Source: Propionibacterium cyclohexanicum
Lineage (GTDB): Bacteria > Actinomycetota > Actinomycetes > Propionibacteriales > Propionibacteriaceae
NCBI RefSeq assembly: GCF_900111365.1
Contig: NZ_FOGZ01000004.1
Span: forward strand, 62,001 to 126,000
Length of the DNA: 64,000 nucleotides
Reading direction: 5' to 3'
The notes beneath the pieces are model-generated. The model was not told the DNA's origin, made no database searches, and saw only the letters and a list, made by a program, of their open reading frames with translations. The position numbers and the translations under genes were made by a program. Positions 9,170 through 15,701 of this stretch are shown in pieces. The number at the start of each line of letters is the position of its first letter. Position 1 is the first letter of the stretch.

Positions 9170-9337
9170 CACTACACCGCCCGAGAACCATACCGGGAAT
9201 CCCGGCGGACAACGATGCCCCCCCATCCGAGCCCCCGCTCCGCCGGTACGCACGCCCCGGTCAGTCCCGTCCCGGTCAGTGCTGCCCCGGTCCGCCCTGG
9301 CATCGGGCAGGGCCGGTTCGCAGAGCAGGAGAGGATC

Positions 9338-10018
9338 TCAGGACTGGCTGACCTGCGCATCATCCGCCGTCCATGAGCCCGATGGCCCGGGCGCGGCGAC
9401 GGCGGCCGGCTGGGGCGACTGCTGCCCGGTATCGCCGATCCCGACAAGGCTGTACACGACCGCGGCGACGCCCACCGCCATGCAGGCAGCGAAGAATGCC
9501 ATGACGACGGCCAGGCCGCGGGTGGTCAGATACCACCCCGAGCCCGACGAGGGCACAGCCCGGGTCCGCGACGCCGAAGCCGGGACCCGGCTCCCCGCTG
9601 GCAGCGTCCCGCGCGGTGTACCGGCCATCGGCCCACCGGATGTGGGCAGATCGTCCGTTGGCACCACGAAGCTCGCCATTTCCGCCGCGGCGGTTCCTGC
9701 CGGCACCGCTGCGGGGCTGCCCCACAGGTCGATGCGCACAAGGCTCGGACCAGCAGGGCGCTGAGGTGAACCCGGGTTCTTCGGCTGATTCGGCCTGGCC
9801 CGGGGACCACGCGAGTCGCAGCGGGCCGCGGCGAGGTGTCCCTGGGCGCAACGCCCTTGGATGCTGGGCCCTTGGATGCTGGGCCCTTGGATGCTGGGTG
9901 CCTGGGCGCTGGACCCCTGGGCGCTGAGCTGCTGGGACCTCGACCCTCGGGTGCTGGGGGCTGCCAGGCCCCGTCCCCCTTGAGCGCGCATCGCACTCCT
10001 GCACTTCGTGGTGCTCAT
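9338..10018 (-). CDS. SOS-linked single-pass membrane protein, positional counterpart of DivS/Rv2719c, lacking LysM
   Basis: Small membrane protein (226 residues) divergent from lexA. The ATG at 10018 is preceded by AGGAGG at ideal spacing; the frame is open further upstream, but that extension would run through the LexA box and promoter. The N-terminal half is basic and low-complexity, with imperfect pentapeptides of the form S-I/A-Q-G-x (about residues 40-70). One hydrophobic segment (TTRGLAVVMAFFAACMAVGV and the following residues) lies near residues 165-190, followed by a tail of about 35 residues. In mycobacteria and corynebacteria this position holds SOS-induced division inhibitors (Rv2719c/ChiZ, DivS), some ending in a LysM domain. 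I see no LysM here in any frame downstream. A promoter with an overlapping LexA box sits upstream. Role as a damage-induced division suppressor is inference. Confidence 0.72.
   Translation of the reverse strand: MSTTKCRSAMRAQGGRGLAAPSTRGSRSQQLSAQGSSAQAPSIQGPSIQGPSIQGRCAQGHLAAARCDSRGPRARPNQPKNPGSPQRPAGPSLVRIDLWGSPAAVPAGTAAAEMASFVVPTDDLPTSGGPMAGTPRGTLPAGSRVPASASRTRAVPSSGSGWYLTTRGLAVVMAFFAACMAVGVAAVVYSLVGIGDTGQQSPQPAAVAAPGPSGSWTADDAQVSQS
9854..9898. repeat. 15-bp tandem repeat (3 perfect units plus degenerate flank)
   Basis: CCCTTGGATGCTGGG occurs three times head to tail at 9854, 9869 and 9884, followed by two to three degenerate copies up to about 9930. It lies inside the lexA-divergent membrane protein gene and encodes its S-I-Q-G-P pentapeptides. 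A unit of 15 bp keeps the frame, so copy number can vary without destroying the protein. Confidence 0.85.
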
Positions 10019-10086
10019 GCTGGCCTCCTGACCCGCGTGCGCCAAGGCTCTCGCTCTCGACCGAATGCGCGGTGCCAGCGATGCCT

Positions 10087-10112
10087 TCGAACGTATGTTC
10101 GAGTTCATAATA
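10087..10112 (-). promoter_or_regulatory. LexA box and promoter of the DivS-like gene
   Basis: TCGAACGTATGTTCGA (10087-10102) is a perfect actinobacterial LexA operator (GAAC-N4-GTTC with matching flanks). On the minus strand a good -10 hexamer TATTAT lies at 10112-10107, with TGGACG (10134-10129) 16 bp further up as a possible -35. The expected start point near 10100 falls inside the operator, so LexA would block initiation. It is 69 bp upstream of the minus-strand start codon. Confidence 0.8.
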
Positions 10113-10219
10113 GGACACTTGTTCGGTTCGTCCAGTGGATTCGGCTCTCTGGTCCGATTCGACGCCCGCCCGCGCGGCGCCCCCAGTCTCGAGCGGGCAC
10201 TGGAGCACCCCGCCCCTGG

Positions 10220-10237
10220 GCCCCCGGGCCCGGGGGC
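10220..10237. other. 18-bp perfect palindrome in the lexA intergenic region
   Basis: GCCCCCGGGCCCGGGGGC is fully self-complementary. It lies midway in the 370-bp gap between the two divergent genes (10019-10388), away from both LexA boxes. It may form a cruciform or mark a bidirectional boundary; no specific protein site is recognised. The rest of the gap holds only the two promoter/operator regions listed. Confidence 0.5.
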
Positions 10238-10342
10238 GGCCGACTCGCTCGGCACAGCCCTCTGGTGCGAGATCCGCATGGGAACAACGAAAACAGCCAC
10301 CACTGACAGAATCCGGACCTCCTCGCGGGATTCCGCCCCGGA

Positions 10343-10382
10343 TCGAACAACCGTTTGATTCATCGGCGCTGACCGATATCCT
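10343..10382 (+). promoter_or_regulatory. LexA box and putative leaderless promoter of lexA
   Basis: TCGAACAACCGTTTGA (10343-10358) matches the LexA operator with one base off symmetry (GTTT for GTTC). It overlaps a -35-like TTGATT (10355-10360); 16 bp further is TATCCT (10377-10382). A start point 6-7 bp after that falls on or next to the ATG at 10389, so lexA mRNA may be leaderless, which fits the lack of a ribosome site. This is a standard autorepression arrangement. Confidence 0.68.
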
Positions 10383-10388
10383 GCTGTC

Positions 10389-11234
10389 ATGGCATCCCAC
10401 ACCGCGCGGCCTCATCCGGCACAGACGCCGAGCGCCGACCCCGAGACGGCAACCGCGGTGCACGCCGGTGTCCCGCGGCGAGCGGGTAGGCCGAGCTCAG
10501 CTCGTGTCGATGCCGAACTGCGTGCGGCCCAGCGCCGGCGCGACGCAGCACCCCACGCTCCGGCTCATTGCGCTGCGGGCCCGCGCGAGGAGGAGCTCAG
10601 CCCGCGTCAGCGTCGCATCCTCGAATTCATCCAGATGAGTGTCGAGTCCCGCGGTTACCCGCCGAGCATTCGCGAGATGTGCGACGCGGTCGGTCTCACG
10701 AGCCCCTCGAGCGTTTCCCACCAATTGAAGGTCCTGGAGGCCAAAGGCTTCCTGCGCCGCGATCCCAAGCGTCCCCGCGCCCTCGAGGTGCGATCCATGG
10801 CCGATGCCACCTCGTCCGGGTCCCCGGTCGACGTGACGGACATCGGCGATGCGTTCCCGAACGCGGTCAATGTGCCGGTGCTCGGTCGGATCGCAGCGGG
10901 CGCCCCGATCCTGGCCACCGAACAGGTGGAGGAGGTCATGCCACTGCCTCGCGAGCTCGTGGGCAGCGGAACGGTCTTCATGCTCGAGGTCCGCGGCGAC
11001 TCGATGATCGACGCTGCGATCTGCAACGGCGATTATGTGGTGATCCGCCAGCAGCCCACCGCCGAGAACGGTGACTTCGTCGCTGCCCTCCTCGACGATG
11101 AGGCCACCGTCAAGGAGTTCCGGCGCGTCAACGGTCATCTTCGCTTGCTGCCGCACAACAGCGCCTACGAGCCGATCGATGGCGACCGGGCCACCATCCT
11201 CGGCAAGGTTGTTGCCGTCCTACGACGGGTCTGA
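10389..11234 (+). CDS. lexA: SOS repressor LexA
   Basis: Represses DNA-damage genes and self-cleaves when activated by RecA filaments. In order: an unusually long, probably disordered N-terminal extension (about 65 residues), a winged HTH beginning [12 protein letters not shown] with recognition region [11 protein letters not shown], then the S24 peptidase domain. The cleavage bond Ala170-Gly171 (RIAAGAPI), the nucleophile Ser205 (GDSMID) and the general base Lys242 (ATVKEF) are all present. At 281 residues it is longer than the usual 200-240. No ribosome site precedes the ATG; the promoter position suggests a leaderless message. It diverges from the DivS-like gene and carries its own operator. 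Confidence 0.96.
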   Translation: MASHTARPHPAQTPSADPETATAVHAGVPRRAGRPSSARVDAELRAAQRRRDAAPHAPAHCAAGPREEELSPRQRRILEFIQMSVESRGYPPSIREMCDAVGLTSPSSVSHQLKVLEAKGFLRRDPKRPRALEVRSMADATSSGSPVDVTDIGDAFPNAVNVPVLGRIAAGAPILATEQVEEVMPLPRELVGSGTVFMLEVRGDSMIDAAICNGDYVVIRQQPTAENGDFVAALLDDEATVKEFRRVNGHLRLLPHNSAYEPIDGDRATILGKVVAVLRRV

Positions 11235-11426
11235 TGCCGCGGCTCGTTGCCGGCCTACACGCGGCGAAGCCCGATCAACCCGGCACGGGAGCCTCCCGAC
11301 AGGCACCAGGGCAGCCGCCAGCGGCACCGCACTGAGCGGGCGAGACCATCGCGCTTGCGCCAGCCCAATTCACCCCCGGACCTGCCCGTTGGCAATCCCA
11401 TTGCTGCGCGGGGCTGCAGGCTCAGC

Positions 11427-12272
11427 TCAGGGGACATGCTTCGAAGCCACGGCTGCGCGCACCTTGAGCAGTTCGGCGTCCGCCGCTGCCCCATAGCGCC
11501 GACTCAGCTCGGTGAACAGGACGTCCACGAGGCCTATCTGGGAGGTCACCGAAACGAGCGCCTCCGCCCGGTACCTGGTGTCCTCGGACAGCGACGAGAA
11601 ACGGACCTCAGCTAGGTGGGCGAGCGGCGAATTGGGATAGCTGGTGATCGCGATCGTAGGCACCCCGTGCTCGCGCAACTGCTCGGCCAGCAGATTGATG
11701 TCCGCATCGTTTCCGGTGTGCGAGATAATCAGGCCGACATCGCCGGGGCTCAACTTGGCGGCGGCCATGAGCTGCATGTGATAGTCGCCGGGCTGGACCA
11801 ACCGCAGTGGCAATCTCAAGAGCATGTGGTACGCATACTGGGCAACGACATTGGAACTGCCCAGCCCGAAAATCCCGAGGGTTTGCGAGTCACTGATCAG
11901 CTGGACAGCATGATCCACGTCGGTGCCGTCGATGAAGTCCGCCGTTCCTCGGAGTGCCTCGATATTGGTCTCCAGCGTCTTGCGGGCACTTTGCAGAGCC
12001 GAATCGGAATCCTCGACCTCGCCGCGAGGGTCGTCCGCGCGGGTGAGCTGACTCGACAGTCCGAGCCTCATCTGGGAATAGGAGCCGTAACCCAGCACCT
12101 TCGAGAACCGCGAAACGGTGGCCGTGGAGACGCCGATCTCACCAGCGAGCTGCTCGACCGTGCATTCCAGCACCCGATCGGGATTGTCGAGGAAGAACTG
12201 CGCCACTCGTCTGCTGGTGGCACCCATGCTCGGCATGAGCTGTGCGATCCGTGCACTCGTCGTCGTGTTCAC
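11427..12272 (-). CDS. MurR/RpiR family sugar-phosphate-responsive regulator of the ula operon
   Basis: Transcription factor of 281 residues with an N-terminal RpiR-type HTH (about residues 1-75, STATVSRFSKVLGY recognition region) and a C-terminal SIS sugar-phosphate-binding domain (about 120-250, with IFGLGSSNVVAQY and LIISHTGNDADI). It starts at GTG 12272 after GGGAGG. It is divergent from the ascorbate-type PTS operon, with the operator candidates between them, so control of that operon by a phosphorylated intermediate (for example ascorbate 6-phosphate) is likely. The classical Enterobacteria regulator UlaR is a DeoR-type protein, so this is a different regulator family. Whether it represses or activates is not visible. 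The 192 bp to lexA hold no gene. Confidence 0.85.
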   Translation of the reverse strand: MNTTTSARIAQLMPSMGATSRRVAQFFLDNPDRVLECTVEQLAGEIGVSTATVSRFSKVLGYGSYSQMRLGLSSQLTRADDPRGEVEDSDSALQSARKTLETNIEALRGTADFIDGTDVDHAVQLISDSQTLGIFGLGSSNVVAQYAYHMLLRLPLRLVQPGDYHMQLMAAAKLSPGDVGLIISHTGNDADINLLAEQLREHGVPTIAITSYPNSPLAHLAEVRFSSLSEDTRYRAEALVSVTSQIGLVDVLFTELSRRYGAAADAELLKVRAAVASKHVP

Positions 12273-12295
12273 TGCGCCCTCCCGTGTGTCATGAC

Positions 12296-12305
12296 GATAG
12301 CTATC
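12296..12305. promoter_or_regulatory. Palindrome upstream of the RpiR regulator gene
   Basis: GATAGCTATC is a perfect 10-bp palindrome 24 bp upstream of the regulator's GTG start. Its right half continues as GCTATCCTCC (12300-12309), which recurs exactly at 12378-12387 over the ula -10 region. It could be part of an autoregulatory site; this is not demonstrated. Confidence 0.35.
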
Positions 12306-12355
12306 CTCCGCGTCGACGTCCGCACTCGTCGGCCAACACTGTCACCTCTGGCCGG

Positions 12356-12402
12356 TTGCCAAGTAGGCAGACGCACGCTATCCTCCTCTGTAAGAACGTT
12401 AC
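12356..12402 (+). promoter_or_regulatory. ula operon promoter with overlapping operator candidate
   Basis: TTGCCA (12356-12361) and TATCCT (12379-12384) are separated by exactly 17 bp, a good primary sigma promoter, giving an expected start near 12391. GTAAGAACGTTAC (12390-12402), an inverted repeat around the palindrome AACGTT, covers the start point, where a repressor would act. The ulaC ATG follows at 12453 with AGAAGGA at 12436-12442. Confidence 0.6.
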
Positions 12403-12424
12403 AGTGTCAGTGACCGTTCACTGT
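12401..12424. promoter_or_regulatory. Second inverted repeat in ula leader
   Basis: ACAGTG (12401-12406) pairs with CACTGT (12419-12424), and inside it GTGA-N4-TCAC (12410-12421) forms a nested inverted repeat. It lies just after the predicted transcription start. It could be a regulator or catabolite-control site, or an RNA hairpin; I cannot choose between these. Confidence 0.4.
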
Positions 12425-12452
12425 ATGAAACTTTTAGAAGGATGGCCTTCAG

Positions 12453-12905
12453 ATGAGCAAAGAGGCTCTGACCCCCCGTTTCGTGCAGCTGGGTGTCGCC
12501 GCAGGCGACTGGCGAGACGCGCTACGGCGGGGCGCAGTTCCCCTCCTCAATGCGGGGAACATCACCGAGACCTATGTCGACAACATGATCCAGGCCGTCG
12601 AGACGCTCGGCCCCTACATCGTCATTGCACCGGGCATCGCGCTCGGCCATGCTCGTCCGGATCGCAGTGTCCTGCACACCGGATTCAGCCTCTCCACATT
12701 GACCATGCCCGTCGAGTTCGGCTCGCAGTCCAATGATCCTGTGGACATCGTCGTCATCCTGGCGGCCGTGGACGCCAGCTCGCACATCAATGCGCTGCAC
12801 CACCTGGCCACCTTCCTCGGCAGCAAGGACAATCTCGCCCTGCTGCGGGGCGCCTCCACTCCCGCGGACATCGACGAGGTCGTCGACCGCATCAACAAGG
12901 GATGA
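12453..12905 (+). CDS. ulaC: PTS ascorbate-type transporter subunit IIA
   Basis: Cytoplasmic PTS phosphocarrier of the mannitol-fructose-like IIA fold (150 residues). The phosphorylated histidine is His66 in GIALGHARPD. It accepts phosphate from HPr and passes it to IIB (the 14262-14549 product). It starts the PTS operon, followed after 3 bp by the membrane subunit IIC, and is preceded by a clear promoter and operator region. Ascorbate as substrate is inferred from the IIC and lactonase neighbours. Confidence 0.9.
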   Translation: MSKEALTPRFVQLGVAAGDWRDALRRGAVPLLNAGNITETYVDNMIQAVETLGPYIVIAPGIALGHARPDRSVLHTGFSLSTLTMPVEFGSQSNDPVDIVVILAAVDASSHINALHHLATFLGSKDNLALLRGASTPADIDEVVDRINKG

Positions 12906-12908
12906 AAC

Positions 12909-14213
12909 ATGGGAATTCTCCACTTCCTCGTCTTCCAGCTGCTCAGCAATCAAGTCATCTTCTTGGGTCTGGTGGCCTTGCTCGGGCTGCTCCTACAGCG
13001 CAAGAAACTACCCCAGGTCATCGACGGTGTCGTGAAGACCATTGTCGGGCTACTCGTGTTGTCCGCAGGCGCAGGAATCCTCATCAATGCGATATCTCCG
13101 GTCGTCCAGGAACTCAATAAGTCCCTTGGCGTACAAGGAGTCTTGCCGACAAACGATGCAGTCTTCGGTGTCGTACTACAATTCGCCACCCCGATACGCG
13201 ATGCCGTGCTGATCTTCTTGCTGGCCTTCCTGCTTCATCTGGTCCTCGTGCGGGTTTCCCCCTGGAAAGACACCAAGAATGTCTATCTCACGGCCCACCT
13301 CATGCTGTACCATGCGGCATTCATGGCCGTCACGCTGCCTCACGTCCTGCATGCCAATAGCGTGGTGACGATCATCCTGGGTACGATTTTCAACGCCGTC
13401 TATTTCACTTTCTCTCCGGCGATAACCCGAAAGCTCGCGAGATCGTGGACGAAAGACGTGCAGACTCTGGGATTCATGGACCAAGTGGGAGCCATCCTCG
13501 CCCACTATCTCGGCACGTGGTGTGGAAGCAATGACCCGAACCAGGACGCCGACCACCTGAAACTGCCCAAGTGGGCTTCGATGTTCCGCGACAGCACCAT
13601 CGTGTTGTTCCTCCTCATGCCGATCATCTTCCTGGGAATCGGGATCGCAGTCGGCCGCGATGGCATCTCGACGCTGTCCGGAACCACGAACTGGATCCTG
13701 TGGCTGATCCTGCAAGGCTGGCAGTTCACCGCCGGAATCGTCATCCTGTTGTCCGGCGTGCGCATGTTCATCGGATCCATCGTGCCCGCCTTCAAGGGAA
13801 TCTCCGACAAATTCCTGCCGGGCGCGGTACCTGCCCTGGATGCGCCGACGTTCTTCCCGTTCTCCCCGATGGGTGGCATGTTCGGCTTCCTCGGCTCCAC
13901 GGTGGGCGCCATCATGGTGACAATACTCACGATCGCCTTGCATTCACCGGTGATTGTTTTCCCATCGCCGATCATCATGTACTTCGATGGCAATGTCATG
14001 GGGGTCTTCGGGAACAAAGCCGGTGGATGGCGTGGCGCCCTCATTGCTGGTTTCGTGACCGCAGTGATTTCCTCGACCGCCGTCATTGCGTTGTACCCGC
14101 TCACGGGTCCGGCATTCGGCAGTGGACTCACCTGGTCGAACATCGACTACGCGCTGGTGTGGACGCCGCTCATGTACCTGCTCAAGGGAATCAGGCTGGT
14201 GTTTGGATTCTGA
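12909..14213 (+). CDS. ulaA: PTS ascorbate-type transporter subunit IIC
   Basis: Membrane permease of the SgaT/UlaA family (434 residues), moving L-ascorbate (or a close relative) in as its 6-phosphate. The sequence begins MGILHFLVFQLLSNQVIFLG and has about ten hydrophobic segments across its length, with the family's conserved loops such as RDAVLIFLLAFLLH and HAAFMAVTLPHVLH. It sits between IIA and IIB, an order common in ula operons of Gram-positives. Base use is slightly lower in GC than the neighbouring housekeeping genes, but no junction sequence marks a transfer. Confidence 0.91.
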   Translation: MGILHFLVFQLLSNQVIFLGLVALLGLLLQRKKLPQVIDGVVKTIVGLLVLSAGAGILINAISPVVQELNKSLGVQGVLPTNDAVFGVVLQFATPIRDAVLIFLLAFLLHLVLVRVSPWKDTKNVYLTAHLMLYHAAFMAVTLPHVLHANSVVTIILGTIFNAVYFTFSPAITRKLARSWTKDVQTLGFMDQVGAILAHYLGTWCGSNDPNQDADHLKLPKWASMFRDSTIVLFLLMPIIFLGIGIAVGRDGISTLSGTTNWILWLILQGWQFTAGIVILLSGVRMFIGSIVPAFKGISDKFLPGAVPALDAPTFFPFSPMGGMFGFLGSTVGAIMVTILTIALHSPVIVFPSPIIMYFDGNVMGVFGNKAGGWRGALIAGFVTAVISSTAVIALYPLTGPAFGSGLTWSNIDYALVWTPLMYLLKGIRLVFGF

Positions 14214-14261
14214 GCAGGAAGAATTGTAAATCAAGCATGGTGAAACGAGAAGGAGTTTGAT

Positions 14262-14549
14262 ATGAAGATCGTCGCAGTGTGCGGTTTCGGCGTGGGTTCC
14301 AGTGTCATCGCAAAGATGAACATGGAGCAAATCCTCGCCCAACGCGGAGAAGAAGACATCGACGTCGAGACAGTCGATCTCGGCAGCGTCACCAGTGTCG
14401 ATGCCGATCTATACGTCACCACTCATGAACTGTTCGACCAGTTCCCGGAATCCATAACGGACAAGACCTTGGTACTCAACAATTTCGTCGACGTCAACGA
14501 GATCAGAGAGCAGCTCCTGCCCCGGGTCGATGCCCTGCGCGATCGTTGA
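14262..14549 (+). CDS. ulaB: PTS ascorbate-type transporter subunit IIB
   Basis: Small cytoplasmic phosphotransfer subunit (95 residues) with a Rossmann-like lactose/cellobiose IIB fold. The phosphorylated cysteine is Cys7 in the P-loop-like VAVCGFGVGSS. It transfers phosphate from IIA to the sugar bound by IIC. AGAAGGAG stands 7 bp before the ATG. Length, loop and position are all typical of UlaB. Confidence 0.92.
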   Translation: MKIVAVCGFGVGSSVIAKMNMEQILAQRGEEDIDVETVDLGSVTSVDADLYVTTHELFDQFPESITDKTLVLNNFVDVNEIREQLLPRVDALRDR

Positions 14550-14609
14550 GCATGGACCATCCAGATCATCGGGAATCCATGGGGCGCACACAAACAAGGC
14601 AGGTTAACA

Positions 14610-15683
14610 ATGAGTGACGATGACATCTTTGCGGTGAGTGAGGACAGCTGGCGCCGCGAGGTTTTCCCGGAATGGGGCAGCTGGCTCAACGAAGAGATCG
14701 AGTCCAGCCGCGTGGCGCCAGGGCACCTGGCCATGTGGTGGATCGGGAACATGGGGATCTGGCTCAAGACCTCCGCCGGCACGGGAGTGGCGGTGGACCT
14801 ATGGTGCGGCACCGGAAAGCGCAGCCACCTCACTCCCGAAAACCCCCCTCGGCACCAGTGGCGCCGCCAGCTCGGCAGCAAGGCACCCCAGCCGAATCTG
14901 CGCACCCAACCAATGACCCTTAACCCCTTTGCGATCCACGACCTCGATGCACTGCTGGTCACCCACTTCCATCACGACCACCTCGACCGTCATGTCGCCG
15001 CCGCGATCGTGCAGAACGTGGCCTCCCCGATCCCCTTCGTCGGCCCCCAATCGGTCGCCAACCAATGGCTCGCGTGGGGAGTGCCGCGCGACAGGATCGT
15101 GGTCGTCCATCCCGGCGATTCGCTGACGATCGGCGATGTCACGGTGGACGTCCTGGAATCCTTCGACCGCACGGCACTCATCACCGATCCAGTGGGGATG
15201 GAACTGCCAGATGACGACCATCTCCCGGCAATGGCCGAACGGGCAGTCAGCTATCTGCTGCGCACTCCCGCGGGCTCGGTCTACCACGCTGGCGACTCCC
15301 ACTACTCCGTGAGATTCGCCGAACAGGGAGATCGCTTTCCGATCGACATTGCGCTGCTCGCCTATGGCGAGAACCCGGTGGGCGTGCAGGACAAGATGAC
15401 CTCGTCCGACATTCTGCGCGCTGCAGAGGCCCTCGGCACGAAGGTGGTCATCCCGCTGCACTGGGACGCCTGGACCACGATGCGCGCCGACCCGGCCGAG
15501 GTGAGCTATCTGTGGCGTCTTCGCCGAGACCGCTTCGACTACCGCTTCCACCCCTTCAGCTGGCTTCCTGGGGGTCATTTCGACTGGCCCGCAGACCGGG
15601 CTCGCATCGAGTACCTCTATCCCCGGGGATTCACCGACCGATTCAGCGAGCCGACGAACACGCCCTACCCGGAAATGTTCTGA
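14610..15683 (+). CDS. ulaG: L-ascorbate-6-phosphate lactonase
   Basis: Metal-dependent metallo-beta-lactamase-fold hydrolase (357 residues) that opens the lactone of L-ascorbate 6-phosphate to 3-keto-L-gulonate 6-phosphate. The metal site HFHHDH is at residues 119-124 (HxHxDH), with later ligands in VYHAGDSHYS and IPLHWDAW. The length and the UlaG-specific N-terminus (SWRREVFPEWGSWLNEEI) separate it from generic lactamase-fold proteins. It ends the PTS operon. The next enzymes (UlaD, UlaE, UlaF) are not adjacent. Its stop lies 18 bp from the convergent helicase gene. Confidence 0.93.
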   Translation: MSDDDIFAVSEDSWRREVFPEWGSWLNEEIESSRVAPGHLAMWWIGNMGIWLKTSAGTGVAVDLWCGTGKRSHLTPENPPRHQWRRQLGSKAPQPNLRTQPMTLNPFAIHDLDALLVTHFHHDHLDRHVAAAIVQNVASPIPFVGPQSVANQWLAWGVPRDRIVVVHPGDSLTIGDVTVDVLESFDRTALITDPVGMELPDDDHLPAMAERAVSYLLRTPAGSVYHAGDSHYSVRFAEQGDRFPIDIALLAYGENPVGVQDKMTSSDILRAAEALGTKVVIPLHWDAWTTMRADPAEVSYLWRLRRDRFDYRFHPFSWLPGGHFDWPADRARIEYLYPRGFTDRFSEPTNTPYPEMF

Positions 15684-15701
15684 GCTCAGCTGCCACGATG
15701 C

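Noticed and set aside
9016-9337. A frameshifted LysM domain downstream of the DivS-like gene
   Set aside because: I read the minus strand in all three frames; none shows a LysM-like pattern, so there is no sign of a simple frameshift.
8376-9337. Cobalamin riboswitch before nrdR/nrdJ
   Set aside because: No B12-box-like sequence was found in either upstream region.
9854-9930. CRISPR array
   Set aside because: Repeats are 15 bp, contiguous, without spacers, and lie in a coding frame.
10019-10402. Upstream extension of the lexA-divergent gene
   Set aside because: It would include the LexA boxes and both promoters, and the ATG at 10018 has an ideal AGGAGG.
11427-15683. Horizontally acquired island (RpiR-ula)
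   Set aside because: Slightly lower GC in the permease fits its hydrophobic codons; there are no integrase, tRNA junction or direct repeats at its borders.
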